Source of the DNA: JACQAI01 sp035507915
Lineage (GTDB): Bacteria; Pseudomonadota; Alphaproteobacteria; Elsterales; Elsteraceae
Assembly (NCBI GenBank): GCA_035507915.1
Contig: DATJNS010000168.1
Coordinates: 1 to 48,605, forward strand
Direction of reading: 5' to 3'
Length of the DNA stretch: 48,605 bases
Shown here: positions 39,015-47,264 of the stretch, piece after piece
How positions within the stretch are numbered: the stretch's first letter is position 1
Layout of the letters: each line of letters begins with the position of its first letter
Made by a program: the position numbers and the translations under genes
The notes under the pieces: model-generated
Told to the model about the DNA's origin: nothing
The model's database searches: none
The model's input: the letters and a program-made list of their open reading frames with translations, nothing else

Positions 39015-40295
39015 TCAGGACGCCGCGGCGAAGATCAGGGAGGCGTTGGTGCCGCCGAAACCGAACGAGTTCGACAGCGCCACGCGCACCGGGCGGCGCT
39101 TCGCCTCGTGGGGCACGAGGTCGATGTCGCAGCCGTCGGATGGATTGTCGAGATTGAGCGTCGGGGGCACGATCTGGTCGCGTAGCGCGAGGATCGAATA
39201 GATCGCCTCGACGCTGCCGGCGGCGCCCAAGAGGTGGCCGATCGCCGACTTGGTCGACGACATCGACAGCTTGTAGGCGGCGTCACCGAACAGCCGCTTG
39301 ACCGCGCTCAGCTCGATCTCGTCGCCGAGCGGCGTCGAGGTGCCGTGCGCGTTGATGTAGTCGATGTCGGCGGGCTCGAGGCCGGCGCTCCTGAGCGCGT
39401 TGCGCATCGAGCGGTAGGCGCCGTTGCCGTCGGGCGCCGGCGCGGTGATGTGATGCGCGTCGCCCGACATGCCGTAGCCGATCAGCTCGGCGTAGATCTT
39501 GGCGCCGCGCGCCTTCGCGTGCTCCAGGCTCTCGAGCACCACGACGCCCGCGCCCTCGCCCATCACGAAGCCGTCGCGATCCTTGTCCCACGGACGCGAC
39601 GCCCGCGTCGGCGTGTCGTTGAAGCCGGTCGACAGCGCACGCGCCGCCGCGAAGCCGGCGACGCCGATGCGCGATACCGCCGCCTCGGTGCCGCCGGCGA
39701 CCATCACGTCGGCGTCGCCGAACTGGATGAGACGCGCCGCATCGCCGATCGCGTGCGCGCCGGTCGAGCAGGCGGTGACGACCGCATGGTTCGGTCCCTT
39801 GAAGCCGTAGCGGATCGACACATGCCCGGAGGCGAGGTTGATCAGGTTGGCCGGGATGAAGAACGGGCTGAGCCGCCGCGGCCCCTTCTCCTGCACGGTC
39901 AGCGCGCCGTCCGTGATGCCGATCAGGCCACCGATTCCCGACCCGATCATCACGCCGGTGCGCTCGCGCGCGTCTTCGTCGGCCGGTTGCCAGCCGGCGT
40001 CGGTCACCGCCTGGGTGGCGGCCGCGAGCGCGAATACGATGAACTCGCCCATGCGCCGGCGCTCGTTCGGCGGCACGTAGTCGTCGGGATTGAACGCGCC
40101 GTCGGAGCCGCCGATCGGCACTTGTCCGGCGACCTTGGCCGGCAGATCCGAGACGTCGAAGCTCTGGATCGCGCGCAGGCCCGACTCCGCGCCGGTCAGG
40201 CGCCGCCAGTTCACGTCGACGCCGGAGCCGAGCGGCGTCACCAGCCCCATGCCGGTGACGACGACGCGTGTCTCGAGGGGATTTCGCGATGCCAC
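39015..40295 (-). CDS. fabF: 3-oxoacyl-ACP synthase II
   Basis: This condensing enzyme elongates fatty acyl chains on acyl carrier protein. It has 426 residues. The catalytic Cys-His-His set is visible: VTACSTGAHAI, INAHGTSTPLGD and KSAIGHLLGAAGS. The protein begins RVVVTGMGLVTPLGSGV and ends SFGFGGTNASLIF, both family hallmarks. The start is a GTG at 40295 without a strong ribosome binding site. It lies 54 bases after acpP in the fabD-fabG-acpP-fabF-mltG series. FabF also adjusts membrane unsaturation with temperature in other bacteria. Confidence 0.97.
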   Translation of the reverse strand: MASRNPLETRVVVTGMGLVTPLGSGVDVNWRRLTGAESGLRAIQSFDVSDLPAKVAGQVPIGGSDGAFNPDDYVPPNERRRMGEFIVFALAAATQAVTDAGWQPADEDARERTGVMIGSGIGGLIGITDGALTVQEKGPRRLSPFFIPANLINLASGHVSIRYGFKGPNHAVVTACSTGAHAIGDAARLIQFGDADVMVAGGTEAAVSRIGVAGFAAARALSTGFNDTPTRASRPWDKDRDGFVMGEGAGVVVLESLEHAKARGAKIYAELIGYGMSGDAHHITAPAPDGNGAYRSMRNALRSAGLEPADIDYINAHGTSTPLGDEIELSAVKRLFGDAAYKLSMSSTKSAIGHLLGAAGSVEAIYSILALRDQIVPPTLNLDNPSDGCDIDLVPHEAKRRPVRVALSNSFGFGGTNASLIFAAAS

Positions 40296-40349
40296 GGCTA
40301 GATGCGTGCGAGGCGAGCGCGCCCGTGCATCATCGGCGGGCGGTGCCGA

Positions 40350-40583
40350 TCAGCTGTGCTGCTCGATGAACGCGATGGCGTCCTTCACCGTCAGGATCTT
40401 CTCCGCCGCGTCGTCTGGAATCTCGCAGCCGAATTCCTCTTCGAATGCCATGACGAGCTCGACCGTGTCGAGACTGTCGGCTCCCAAATCGTCGATGAAG
40501 CTCGCGTTGTCGGTGACCTTGCCCTCCTCGACACCGAGATGCTCCACAACGATCTTTTTCACCCGATCGGCGACGTCACTCAT
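40350..40583 (-). CDS. acpP: Acyl carrier protein
   Basis: This small acidic protein carries growing acyl chains on a phosphopantetheine arm. The 77 residues match the standard form, starting MSDVADRVKKIVVEHLGV. The modified serine is in DDLGADSLDTVELVMAFEEEF. The 160-base gap upstream, between fabG and acpP, is long enough for its own promoter. It contains a run of T on the minus strand after a weak CCGTT/AACGG stem (about 40670-40715), which might partly terminate fabG transcription. I could not place a confident promoter there. Confidence 0.98.
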   Translation of the reverse strand: MSDVADRVKKIVVEHLGVEEGKVTDNASFIDDLGADSLDTVELVMAFEEEFGCEIPDDAAEKILTVKDAIAFIEQHS

Positions 40584-40743
40584 TGCAGCGATTCCTTGGA
40601 TGCTCTGAATTTTCGGTCGTCTGACGCGCCGCTTTCAAGCCGAAAACAGCGACATGGGGCCCATTCCGCCCGGCCAAAAAGCGCCGTTTCGTAACACACT
40701 TTAACGGGCTTGGCCAGCATCAGGGTAAGGTCGCGCAAAGGCT

Positions 40744-41481
40744 TCAGAACATGGCCATTCCACCGTTGATGTGCAACGTCTGCCCGGTCACGTAGGCCCC
40801 CTCGTCGCTGGCCAGATAGACCACCGCCGCGGCGATTTCCGCGGCGTTGCCGAAGCGCCCCGCGGGCACCAGCGCCAGCGCGCGGGCGCGCTGCTCGTCC
40901 GACAGCGCCTCGGTCATCGCGGTCTCGACGAAGCCGGGTGCGACACAGTTGACGGTGATGCCGCGCGCGCCAACCTCTTGCGCCAACGCCTTCGAGAAGC
41001 CGACCATGCCGGCCTTGGAGGCGGCGTAGTTGGTCTGGCCCGGATTGCCGGCTGCGCCGACCACCGACGTGATCGCGACGATGCGGCCGAAGCGCTGCTT
41101 CATCATGCCCCTGAGGCACGCCCGCGCCAGCCGCACGCCGGCGGTCAGGTTGACGTCGAGCACCTGCTGCCAGTCCTCGTCCTTCATGCGCACCAGCAGC
41201 CCGTCGCGCGTCACGCCGGCGTTGTTGACCAGGATGTCGACGCCGCCGAGCGCCGCTTCGCTCGCCTTGGCGAGCTGGTCGGCGCCCTCGGGCGCGGCGA
41301 GGTCGGACACGACGGCGTGCGCGCGCGCGCCGAGACGCGCGACCAGCTCGTCCAGCACGGCGGCGCGCGTGCCGGTCACCACGACCGTGGCGCCCTGGCC
41401 ATGCAGCGCGGTGGCGATCGCCTGGCCGATCCCGCCGGAGGCGCCGGTCACCACGGCGCGCCGCCCGCTCAAGTCGAACAT
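40744..41481 (-). CDS. fabG: 3-oxoacyl-ACP reductase
   Basis: This NADPH-dependent reductase of fatty acid synthesis has 245 residues and the classical SDR fold. The TGASGGIGQAI cofactor motif, NNAGVTRDGLL, serine in ITSVVGAAGN and YAASKAG catalytic Tyr/Lys are all present, unlike two other SDRs in this window. The end HINGGMAMF is typical. It starts at ATG 41481, two bases after the fabD stop, so it is cotranslated with fabD. Confidence 0.97.
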   Translation of the reverse strand: MFDLSGRRAVVTGASGGIGQAIATALHGQGATVVVTGTRAAVLDELVARLGARAHAVVSDLAAPEGADQLAKASEAALGGVDILVNNAGVTRDGLLVRMKDEDWQQVLDVNLTAGVRLARACLRGMMKQRFGRIVAITSVVGAAGNPGQTNYAASKAGMVGFSKALAQEVGARGITVNCVAPGFVETAMTEALSDEQRARALALVPAGRFGNAAEIAAAVVYLASDEGAYVTGQTLHINGGMAMF

Positions 41482-41483
41482 CG

Positions 41484-42425
41484 TCAGAGTTCCTTCACGA
41501 AGCTTTCGAGCTCGGCGGGCACGCCGATCGCGCCGACCTTGGCGTCGCGCGCGATGCGCCGCACCAGTCCGCTCAGCACCTTGCCGGCGCCGATCTCGAC
41601 GAATCCGTCGACGCCGAGCCCGACCAGCCGCTCGATGCATTCGCGCCAGCGCACCATGCCGACGACCTGCTCGACCAGCTGGCGGCGAATCGCATCGGGA
41701 TCGCTGACCGGCTCCGCGGTCACGTTGGCGATCAAGGGCACCGACGGCACCGCGAGCGCGGTGGTCGCGAGCGCCTCCGCCATGACGTCGGCGGCCGGCT
41801 TCATGAGCGCGCTGTGGAACGGCGCGCTCACCGGCAAGGTCACCGCGCGCCGGATGCCGCGCGTTGGCGCGAGTTTGATGGCGCGCTCGACCGCCGCGGT
41901 GGCGCCGCTGATCACGACCTGCCCGCCGCCATTGTCGTTGGCGACGTCGCACACCTCGCCCTCGGCGGCATCCTTGACGAGCTCGCGCGCCGCCGCGAGC
42001 TCGGCGCCCAGCAGCGCCGCCATGGCGCCTTCGCCGACCGGAACCGCCTGCTGCATCGCGCGGCCGCGGCGCTTGAGCAGCCGCGCGGCGTCCGCGAGCG
42101 ACAAGGCCCCGGCGGCCGCCAGGGCCGAGTACTCGCCCAGCGAGTGGCCGGCGACGAAGCGCACGAGGCTGTCGAGGGGCCGCCCGACCTCGATCGCGAG
42201 CGTGCGCACCACCGCCAGGCTGACCGCCATCAGCGCGGGCTGCGCGTTCTCGGTCAGCGTGAGGTCGGCCTCCGGCCCCTCGAAGATGACGCGCGACAGG
42301 CGCTGGCCGAGCGCGTCGTCGACCTCCTCGAACACGAGCCGGGCGCTCGCGAAGGCCTTGGCGAGCTCCTGGCCCATGCCGACCGCCTGGCTGCCTTGGC
42401 CGGGGAAGATGAAGGCCCGCGTCAT
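41484..42425 (-). CDS. fabD: Malonyl-CoA-ACP transacylase
   Basis: FabD loads malonate onto acyl carrier protein. The 313 residues begin AFIFPGQGSQAVGMGQEL. The nucleophile serine is in FVAGHSLGEYSALAAAG, and the catalytic histidine is in LPVSAPFHSALM. The usual NVTAEPV and FVEIGAGKVLSGL segments follow. The ATG at 42425 is the first before the conserved start; the longer open frame upstream overlaps the promoter. It is the first gene of the fab operon. Confidence 0.97.
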   Translation of the reverse strand: MTRAFIFPGQGSQAVGMGQELAKAFASARLVFEEVDDALGQRLSRVIFEGPEADLTLTENAQPALMAVSLAVVRTLAIEVGRPLDSLVRFVAGHSLGEYSALAAAGALSLADAARLLKRRGRAMQQAVPVGEGAMAALLGAELAAARELVKDAAEGEVCDVANDNGGGQVVISGATAAVERAIKLAPTRGIRRAVTLPVSAPFHSALMKPAADVMAEALATTALAVPSVPLIANVTAEPVSDPDAIRRQLVEQVVGMVRWRECIERLVGLGVDGFVEIGAGKVLSGLVRRIARDAKVGAIGVPAELESFVKEL

Positions 42426-42464
42426 CCGGGTCGCGCCGATCCCATTGGTAAAAAAAGTTGCGCA

Positions 42465-42492
42465 GTGATAGCGCCGCACGTACCCCTGTCAA
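42465..42492 (-). promoter_or_regulatory. fab operon promoter
   Basis: On the minus strand TTGACA (42487-42492) and TATCAC (42465-42470) are 16 bases apart, just upstream of fabD. The start near 42458 gives a leader of about 33 bases with a T7 stretch. A perfect -35 in this high-GC genome makes the call fairly safe. Confidence 0.65.
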
Positions 42493-42548
42493 GGCGCACA
42501 CGGTCCGCGGGCGCGCAACCCTGGTTTCGGCATGGGTCTTCGAGGTCG

Positions 42549-43373
42549 ATGAAAACGCTGCTCGCCGAGGATTTCGGGCACCGGCACCTGATGATCGGCA
42601 TGGTCCATACCCTGCCGCTGCCGGGGGCGCCGCGCTACGACGCCGCCGCCGGCATGCGGCGCGTCGTCGAGCATGCGCGCGCCGAGGCCCGGACTTTGGT
42701 CGACGCCGGCTTCCACGCCCTGCTCTACTGCAACGAGGCCGACATGCCGTGGCAGACCAGTCTCGAGGCCGAGACGGTCGCCGCGATGGCCGCCGTGGTG
42801 ACCGAGGTCCAGGCCTCGATCACGCTGCCGTTCGGCATCAACCTGCTGATCGATCCGGCCGCCTCGATCGCGGTCGCCCACGCGACCGGCGGCCGCTTCG
42901 TGCGCGCGTTCCTGACCGGCGGCTATGTCGGCGACATGGGCATCCTCGACACCGACGGACCGGGCGTGTTGCGCCTGCGCAGCCGCATCGGCGCCGAGCC
43001 CGTCCGCATCCTCGCCAACATCACGGCGGGCTTCTCGGTGCCGCTCGCCGAGCGGCCGGTCGAGGACGCCGCCAAGGGCGCGGTGTTCGTCGGGCTGGCC
43101 GACGCGGTCGTGGTCAACGCCGCGGCGGCCGGGGTCGCGGTCGAGCGCGACACGGTCGCGCGCGTCGCCGCCGCGGTGCCCGACACCCCGGTGGTGGTCG
43201 GCACCGGGGCCGCCGAGCACAATGTCGGCGCGCTGATGGCGGTCGCCGACGCCTTCATCGTCGGCAGCTCGATCAAGCGCGACGGCAAGACGCTGAACCC
43301 GGTCGACCCGGCGCGCGCGGCGGCCTTCATGGCGGCGGTCCGGCGGGCCGGGAGCGGCGCCGGAACGGCCTGA
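42549..43373 (+). CDS. BtpA/SgcQ-family protein
   Basis: This is a TIM-barrel-like protein of 274 residues of the BtpA family. The opening HLMIGMVHTLPLPGAPRYD, the LLYCNEADMPW segment and VVVGTGAAEHNVGALMAVADAFIVGSSIKRDG are typical. BtpA was named from a cyanobacterial protein needed for photosystem I stability, while SgcQ is in a sugar operon; in a non-phototroph the role is unknown. The phosphate-binding GTGAAE and GSSIK turns suggest a phosphorylated ligand. The ATG at 42549 lacks a strong ribosome binding site. It is divergent from fabD and upstream of rpsF. Confidence 0.88.
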   Translation: MKTLLAEDFGHRHLMIGMVHTLPLPGAPRYDAAAGMRRVVEHARAEARTLVDAGFHALLYCNEADMPWQTSLEAETVAAMAAVVTEVQASITLPFGINLLIDPAASIAVAHATGGRFVRAFLTGGYVGDMGILDTDGPGVLRLRSRIGAEPVRILANITAGFSVPLAERPVEDAAKGAVFVGLADAVVVNAAAAGVAVERDTVARVAAAVPDTPVVVGTGAAEHNVGALMAVADAFIVGSSIKRDGKTLNPVDPARAAAFMAAVRRAGSGAGTA

Positions 43374-43428
43374 GACGACCGCGTAGAGAAGCGCCGCAAA
43401 CCCCTGAAAATGGCCGGCGGGCGTGCGG

Positions 43429-43456
43429 CTTGCCAGGCAGGTCGCTTCGTGTATAG
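43429..43456 (+). promoter_or_regulatory. rpsF operon promoter and leader
   Basis: TTGCCA (43429-43434) and TATAGT (43451-43456) are 16 bases apart. A start near 43463 gives a leader of about 100 bases. It contains a stem (GCCGGCCC at 43475-43482 with GGGTCGGC at 43487-43494, one G-U pair) and further GC-rich repeats. It ends with AAGGAG 6 bases before the rpsF ATG. S6/S18 autoregulatory leaders are known in bacteria; I cannot confirm that motif here. Confidence 0.6.
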
Positions 43457-43564
43457 TCCGCGCTCCCTGCTCCTTGCCGGCCCCCCGGGGTCGGCTAGGC
43501 CCGGGCGGCCGATCCCGCAACGCGCGGGCGGCGCCGGACCGCAAACAGCCATAAGGAGTGACCG

Positions 43565-44011
43565 ATGGCGCTATACGAAAGCGTGTTCATCGCGCGCCAA
43601 GACATCTCGAGCGCGCAGACCGAGGCCCTGACCGACCAGTTCGCCCAGATCATCGCGGACAATGGCGGCGCGGTCTCCAAGAAGGAATATTGGGGCCTCA
43701 AGAGCCTGGCCTTCCGGATCAAGAAGAACCGCAAGGGCCACTACGTCCTCCTCAACATCGACGCGCCGTCCGCCGCCGTCATCGAGATGGAGCGGAACAT
43801 GCGCATCAACGAGGACGTCATCCGCTACCTGACCGTCAAGGTCGACGGGCTCGAGGAAGGGCCGTCGGCGATGATGCAAGGCCGCGACCGGGATCGTGAC
43901 CGCGACCGCGATCGGGGCGACCGTGATCGGGATCGCGATCGCGACCGTCCGCGCTATCGCGACGACGACCGCGGTCCACCTCCTCCTCGTGCTGAAGGAG
44001 CTCCGGAATGA
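43565..44011 (+). CDS. rpsF: 30S ribosomal protein S6 with Arg-Asp repeat tail
   Basis: S6 binds the 30S platform with S18. Residues 1-100 are the normal protein (MALYESVFIARQDISSAQTEAL, YWGLKSLAFRIKKNRKGHYVLLNID). From about residue 106 to 133 the chain is an almost pure alternation of Arg and Asp, then a Pro/Asp/Arg end, giving 148 residues. The tail is encoded by a six-base repeat with drift (43880-43963). Alphaproteobacterial S6 often has a charged tail, but this long RD run is striking. An ideal AAGGAG precedes the ATG. The stop overlaps rpsR by 4 bases. Confidence 0.96.
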   Translation: MALYESVFIARQDISSAQTEALTDQFAQIIADNGGAVSKKEYWGLKSLAFRIKKNRKGHYVLLNIDAPSAAVIEMERNMRINEDVIRYLTVKVDGLEEGPSAMMQGRDRDRDRDRDRGDRDRDRDRDRPRYRDDDRGPPPPRAEGAPE

Positions 44012-44310
44012 GCGGCGGTCCGGCAGGTCAGGGCGCGAGCGGCGCGCCCGAGGGCGGCGGCGGCCGCGGTTTCGGCTCGGGCGGCGGACGGCGGCCGTTC
44101 TTCCGCCGTCGCAAGTCGTGTCCGTTCTCGGCGCCCAACGCGCCGAAGATCGACTACAAGGACGTGAAGCTGCTGCAGCGCTTCCTGTCCGAGCGCGGCA
44201 AGATCGTGCCGAGCCGCATCACCGCGGTGTCGACCAAGAAGCAGCGCGAGCTCGCGCAGGCGATCAAGCGCGCCCGCTACCTCGCACTGCTGCCGTATCT
44301 GATCAGCTGA
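44008..44310 (+). CDS. rpsR: 30S ribosomal protein S18 with Gly-rich N-terminus
   Basis: S18 pairs with S6 on the small subunit. Residues 34-100 are the conserved core (RKSCPFSAPNAPKIDYKDVKLLQRF, then RGKIVPSRITAVSTKKQRELAQAIKRARYLALLPY). The first 33 residues are an added Gly/Ser/Ala/Pro-rich segment ending in GGGRRPFFRR. The family core is about 70-80 residues, so this is a clear extension. The ATG overlaps the rpsF stop (ATGA). Confidence 0.96.
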   Translation: MSGGPAGQGASGAPEGGGGRGFGSGGGRRPFFRRRKSCPFSAPNAPKIDYKDVKLLQRFLSERGKIVPSRITAVSTKKQRELAQAIKRARYLALLPYLIS

Positions 44311-44337
44311 CCCGTCCGGCAACCGACGATATGGCCG

Positions 44338-45267
44338 ATGGCGCGCACCTGGATCATTGCCGCGGGCGCCGGCGTGCTCAGCGCGCTGCTGTTCCTGACG
44401 GTTGCGGTGGGCTCGCTGGGGGCGATGATCTTCTGCTATCTGGCGCCGCTGCCGCTGTTCGCGATGGGGCTCGGGGCCGGCCTGGTCAGCGCCGCGACCG
44501 CGGGGGCGACCGCGACCGCGCTGATCGGGCTGATCGCCGGCGTCATTCCGGCGGCCAGCTTCGTCGTCCTCTTCGTATCGCCGGTCGTGGTGCTGGTGCG
44601 CTACGCGCTCCTGTCGCGGATCGCCGCGAACGGCCAGCTCGAGTGGTATCCGCCCGGGCGGCTGGTCATGTGGCTGGTGACGATCGGCGCGGTCACGTTC
44701 TTCGCCGGCGTCCTCTTGATCTCGGGCGGACGCACGGTCGAGGAGCGCCTCAAGAGCGTGCTCGGGCCGGCGCTGAGCCAGTACGCGCAGGGCACGGCAC
44801 AGGATCAGCTGCAGGCCGTCATCGACTTCTTCGCACGGCTGCCGTCGATCATGGTGCTGGTGTGGCTCCTCGTGATCGCCGCGACCGGCATCCTGGCGCA
44901 AGGCCTGCTCGCGGGCTTCGGGCGCAGCCTGCGCCCGACGCCGCCGATCGCCGCGATCGAGCTGCCGCGCCCGGCCGGCATCGTGACCGCGCTGGCGCTG
45001 ACCGCCAACGTGCTGGCGACCGGATGGCTCGAGTTCGCCGGCCGCAATCTGCTGCTCCTGATGGCGGTTGCCTTCTTCTTTGCCGGATTGGGGGTCGTGC
45101 ACGGCCTGGTGCGCGGCACCTATCGGCTGGTGGTGCTGATCGCGTTCTATTTCTCGATGATCCCCTTCTTGATGGTGATCCCGCCCGTGGTCGCCGCGGT
45201 CGGTTTCGTCGATCACTGGGTGCACTTCCGACGACGCTTCCGCGGCTCGGCATCGGGCGGGATATGA
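44338..45267 (+). CDS. DUF2232 membrane protein
   Basis: This is an integral membrane protein of 309 residues and unknown function, with about eight hydrophobic segments (for example IIAAGAGVLSALLFLTVAVG, MIFCYLAPLPLFAMGL, LLLLMAVAFFFAGLGVVHGL and the last LIAFYFSMIPFLMVIPPVVA). The family regularly lies between rpsR and rplI in alphaproteobacteria, as here, and may be an ECF-transporter S-like or YybS-type protein. The ATG at 44338 is inside the frame; another ATG at 44331 is out of frame. It is 27 bases after rpsR. Confidence 0.88.
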   Translation: MARTWIIAAGAGVLSALLFLTVAVGSLGAMIFCYLAPLPLFAMGLGAGLVSAATAGATATALIGLIAGVIPAASFVVLFVSPVVVLVRYALLSRIAANGQLEWYPPGRLVMWLVTIGAVTFFAGVLLISGGRTVEERLKSVLGPALSQYAQGTAQDQLQAVIDFFARLPSIMVLVWLLVIAATGILAQGLLAGFGRSLRPTPPIAAIELPRPAGIVTALALTANVLATGWLEFAGRNLLLLMAVAFFFAGLGVVHGLVRGTYRLVVLIAFYFSMIPFLMVIPPVVAAVGFVDHWVHFRRRFRGSASGGI

Positions 45268-45277
45268 GGAGACAACC

Positions 45278-45805
45278 ATGGTTCAAGTGATCCTGCTGGA
45301 GCGCATCGAGCGGCTCGGCCAGATGGGCGACGTCGTCAACGTCAAGCCGGGTTTCGCGCGCAACTTCCTGTTGCCGCAGAAGAAGGCGCTGCGCGCGACC
45401 AAGCAAAACCGCGAGGTGTTCGAGACGCGCAAGGCACAGCTCGTCGCCGACAACCTGAAGCGGCGCGAGGAAGCCCAGAAGGTCGCCGAGAAGATGACCG
45501 GGCTCACCGTCTCGATGGTCCGCCAGGCGGGCGAGAGCGGCCAGCTCTACGGCTCGGTGAACGCGCGCGACATCGCCGACGCGGTCGGCGCGGCCGGCTT
45601 CACGATCAATCGCGGCCAGGTCGTCATCGACCGGCCGATCAAGACCATCGGCGTGCACTCGGTGCGCGTGTCGCTGCATCCGGAGATCACCATCCCGGTC
45701 GGCGTCTCGGTGGCGCCGTCGCAGGACGAGGCCGCCGCGCAGATGCGCGGCGAGGAGGCCGCGCCCGTCGAAAGCACCGAACCGCCGGCCGAGCCAGCCG
45801 CCTGA
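45278..45805 (+). CDS. rplI: 50S ribosomal protein L9
   Basis: L9 binds 23S rRNA and reaches out from the L1 side of the large subunit. Residues 1-50 are the rRNA-binding domain (VILLERIERLGQMGDVVNVKPGFARNFLLPQKKAL). A long connecting helix follows (about 50-80), then the C-terminal domain (GQLYGSVNARDIADAV, IKTIGVHSVRVSLHPEITI). The last 25 residues are acidic and Ala/Pro-rich, making the protein 175 residues, longer than the usual 150. GAGGAG lies 7 bases before the ATG. Confidence 0.97.
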   Translation: MVQVILLERIERLGQMGDVVNVKPGFARNFLLPQKKALRATKQNREVFETRKAQLVADNLKRREEAQKVAEKMTGLTVSMVRQAGESGQLYGSVNARDIADAVGAAGFTINRGQVVIDRPIKTIGVHSVRVSLHPEITIPVGVSVAPSQDEAAAQMRGEEAAPVESTEPPAEPAA

Positions 45806-45874
45806 GGCACCGGCCGGCCGGACCGGCAGCCACCGCCCGATTTGCAACCAACCGGGTTCTTTGCTTACGTTATT

Positions 45875-45902
45875 CCCGGCTTTGAGGGTTGAGCCGGGAG
45901 GA
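45875..45902 (+). promoter_or_regulatory. Hairpin covering the ribosome binding site of the cyclopropane synthase gene
   Basis: CCCGGCT (45875-45881) and AGCCGGG (45892-45898) form a 7-bp stem with a 10-base loop. The right arm runs into GGGAGGA, the ribosome binding site 6-7 bases before ATG 45910. Folding would hide part of that site, so translation may be controlled. TTGCAA further upstream (45842-45847) could be a -35. Confidence 0.4.
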
Positions 45903-45909
45903 ACTGGCC

Positions 45910-47136
45910 ATGCTGCTCGCGAGCGTGCTTCGCCAGCTCGTGCGCGCGGGAACCTTGGAGGTCGTCGATGCCGCCGGTCGCCACTATACGGCCGGCAGCG
46001 CGCCGGGTCCGAGCGTCTCGATTCGCCTGCACGACGACAATCTGCGGCGCCGACTGCTGTGGAATCCGCGCCTCGCCGTCGGCGAGGCGTACATGGACGG
46101 CAGCCTGACGATCGAGCGCGGCACGCTCTACGACTTCCTAGACCTGCTCGCGGTCAATCAGGAGATCGGCGAGCCGCCGTTGATCATGCGCCTGTTCGAC
46201 GGCTTCAACTATCTCGTGCGCCGGCTGCTCCAGACCAACGACCCGACGCGCGCGCGCGCCAACGTCGCGCACCACTACGACCTGTCGGAACGGCTCTACG
46301 AGCTGTTCCTCGATTCCGACCGTCAATATTCCTGCGCCTATTTCGAGCGCGACAGCGACGATCTCGATCGCGCCCAGCTGCGCAAGAAGCAGCGCATCGC
46401 GCGCAAGCTCCGGCTCCAGCCGGGCCAGCGCGTGCTCGACATCGGCTCGGGCTGGGGTGGCCTCGCTCTCACGCTGGCGTCGATCGCCGACGTCGAGGTG
46501 CTCGGCGTCACGCTCTCGACCGAGCAGCAGGCGGCGGCGACGCGGCGCGCCGAGGCGGCCGGGCTGGCGCACCGCGTCCGCTTCGAGCTGCGCGACTATC
46601 GCGACCTCGCCGGCCCGTTCGACCGCATCGTCTCGGTCGGCATGTTCGAGCACGTGGGACTGCCCCACTACCGGGAGTTCTTCCAGCAGATCCGCACCTT
46701 GTTGGCACCCGACGGCATGGCGCTGGTCCACGCGATCGGCCGTTCCGACGGGCCGGGCGCGACCAACCCGTGGCTGCGCAAATACATCTTCCCCGGCGGC
46801 TACTCGCCGGCGCTCTCGGAGGTGCTGCCCGCCGTCGAGGCGTCCCGGCTGTTCGTCACCGACATCGAGATCCTGCGGCTGCACTATGCGCGCACGCTGG
46901 CGGCGTGGCGGGCGCGCTTCAACGCGAACCGCGCGGCGATCACCGAGCTCTACGACGAGCGCTTCTGCCGGATGTGGGAATTCTATCTGATCGGCAGCGA
47001 GATCGCGTTCCGGCGCCAGGGCCACATGGTGTGGCAGATGCAGATGGCGCGCGCGGTCGACACCGTGCCGCTGACGCGCGATTACATGTACGAGCGCGAG
47101 TCGGAAGCACTCGCCGTCGTCGGCACGGCCGCGTAG
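45910..47136 (+). CDS. cfa: Cyclopropane-fatty-acyl-phospholipid synthase family methyltransferase
   Basis: This SAM-dependent enzyme converts membrane unsaturated acyl chains to cyclopropane forms, or belongs to a close relative group. It has 408 residues. The N-terminal domain (LHDDNLRRRLLWNPRLAVGEAYMDG) is typical of CFA synthases. NVAHHYDLSERLYELFLD and YSCAYFERDSDDLDRAQLRK come next, followed by the SAM motif VLDIGSGWGGLAL. Next are MFEHVGLPHYREFF with the active-site glutamate, and YIFPGGYSPALSEV. I start at ATG 45910 because GGGAGGAA precedes it; a TTG at 45889 is in frame. The name follows homology; the product lipid is not shown. Confidence 0.92.
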   Translation: MLLASVLRQLVRAGTLEVVDAAGRHYTAGSAPGPSVSIRLHDDNLRRRLLWNPRLAVGEAYMDGSLTIERGTLYDFLDLLAVNQEIGEPPLIMRLFDGFNYLVRRLLQTNDPTRARANVAHHYDLSERLYELFLDSDRQYSCAYFERDSDDLDRAQLRKKQRIARKLRLQPGQRVLDIGSGWGGLALTLASIADVEVLGVTLSTEQQAAATRRAEAAGLAHRVRFELRDYRDLAGPFDRIVSVGMFEHVGLPHYREFFQQIRTLLAPDGMALVHAIGRSDGPGATNPWLRKYIFPGGYSPALSEVLPAVEASRLFVTDIEILRLHYARTLAAWRARFNANRAAITELYDERFCRMWEFYLIGSEIAFRRQGHMVWQMQMARAVDTVPLTRDYMYERESEALAVVGTAA

Positions 47137-47196
47137 CGCAGACCGCGGCGACCGAAGGCCCGAGCGTCTTCGACCGGCGAGCGGAAGTTGCCCCCG

Positions 47197-47205
47197 TTAT
47201 CCCCA
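47197..47205 (+). promoter_or_regulatory. DnaA-box-like site upstream of dnaB
   Basis: TTATCCCCA differs at one position from the DnaA box TTATCCACA and lies 60 bases before the dnaB ATG. A single 9-mer match with one mismatch may be chance. Confidence 0.25.
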
Positions 47206-47264
47206 CAATTCGCCTCGTGATGGGACAAGCAGCGACCGATCTGTTCTGCTAAGTTCGTCGCCCC

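Noticed and set aside
43880..43963. Short direct repeats considered as a CRISPR or minisatellite array
   Set aside because: The period is six bases with no unique spacers, and it is in frame within rpsF, encoding an Arg-Asp tail.
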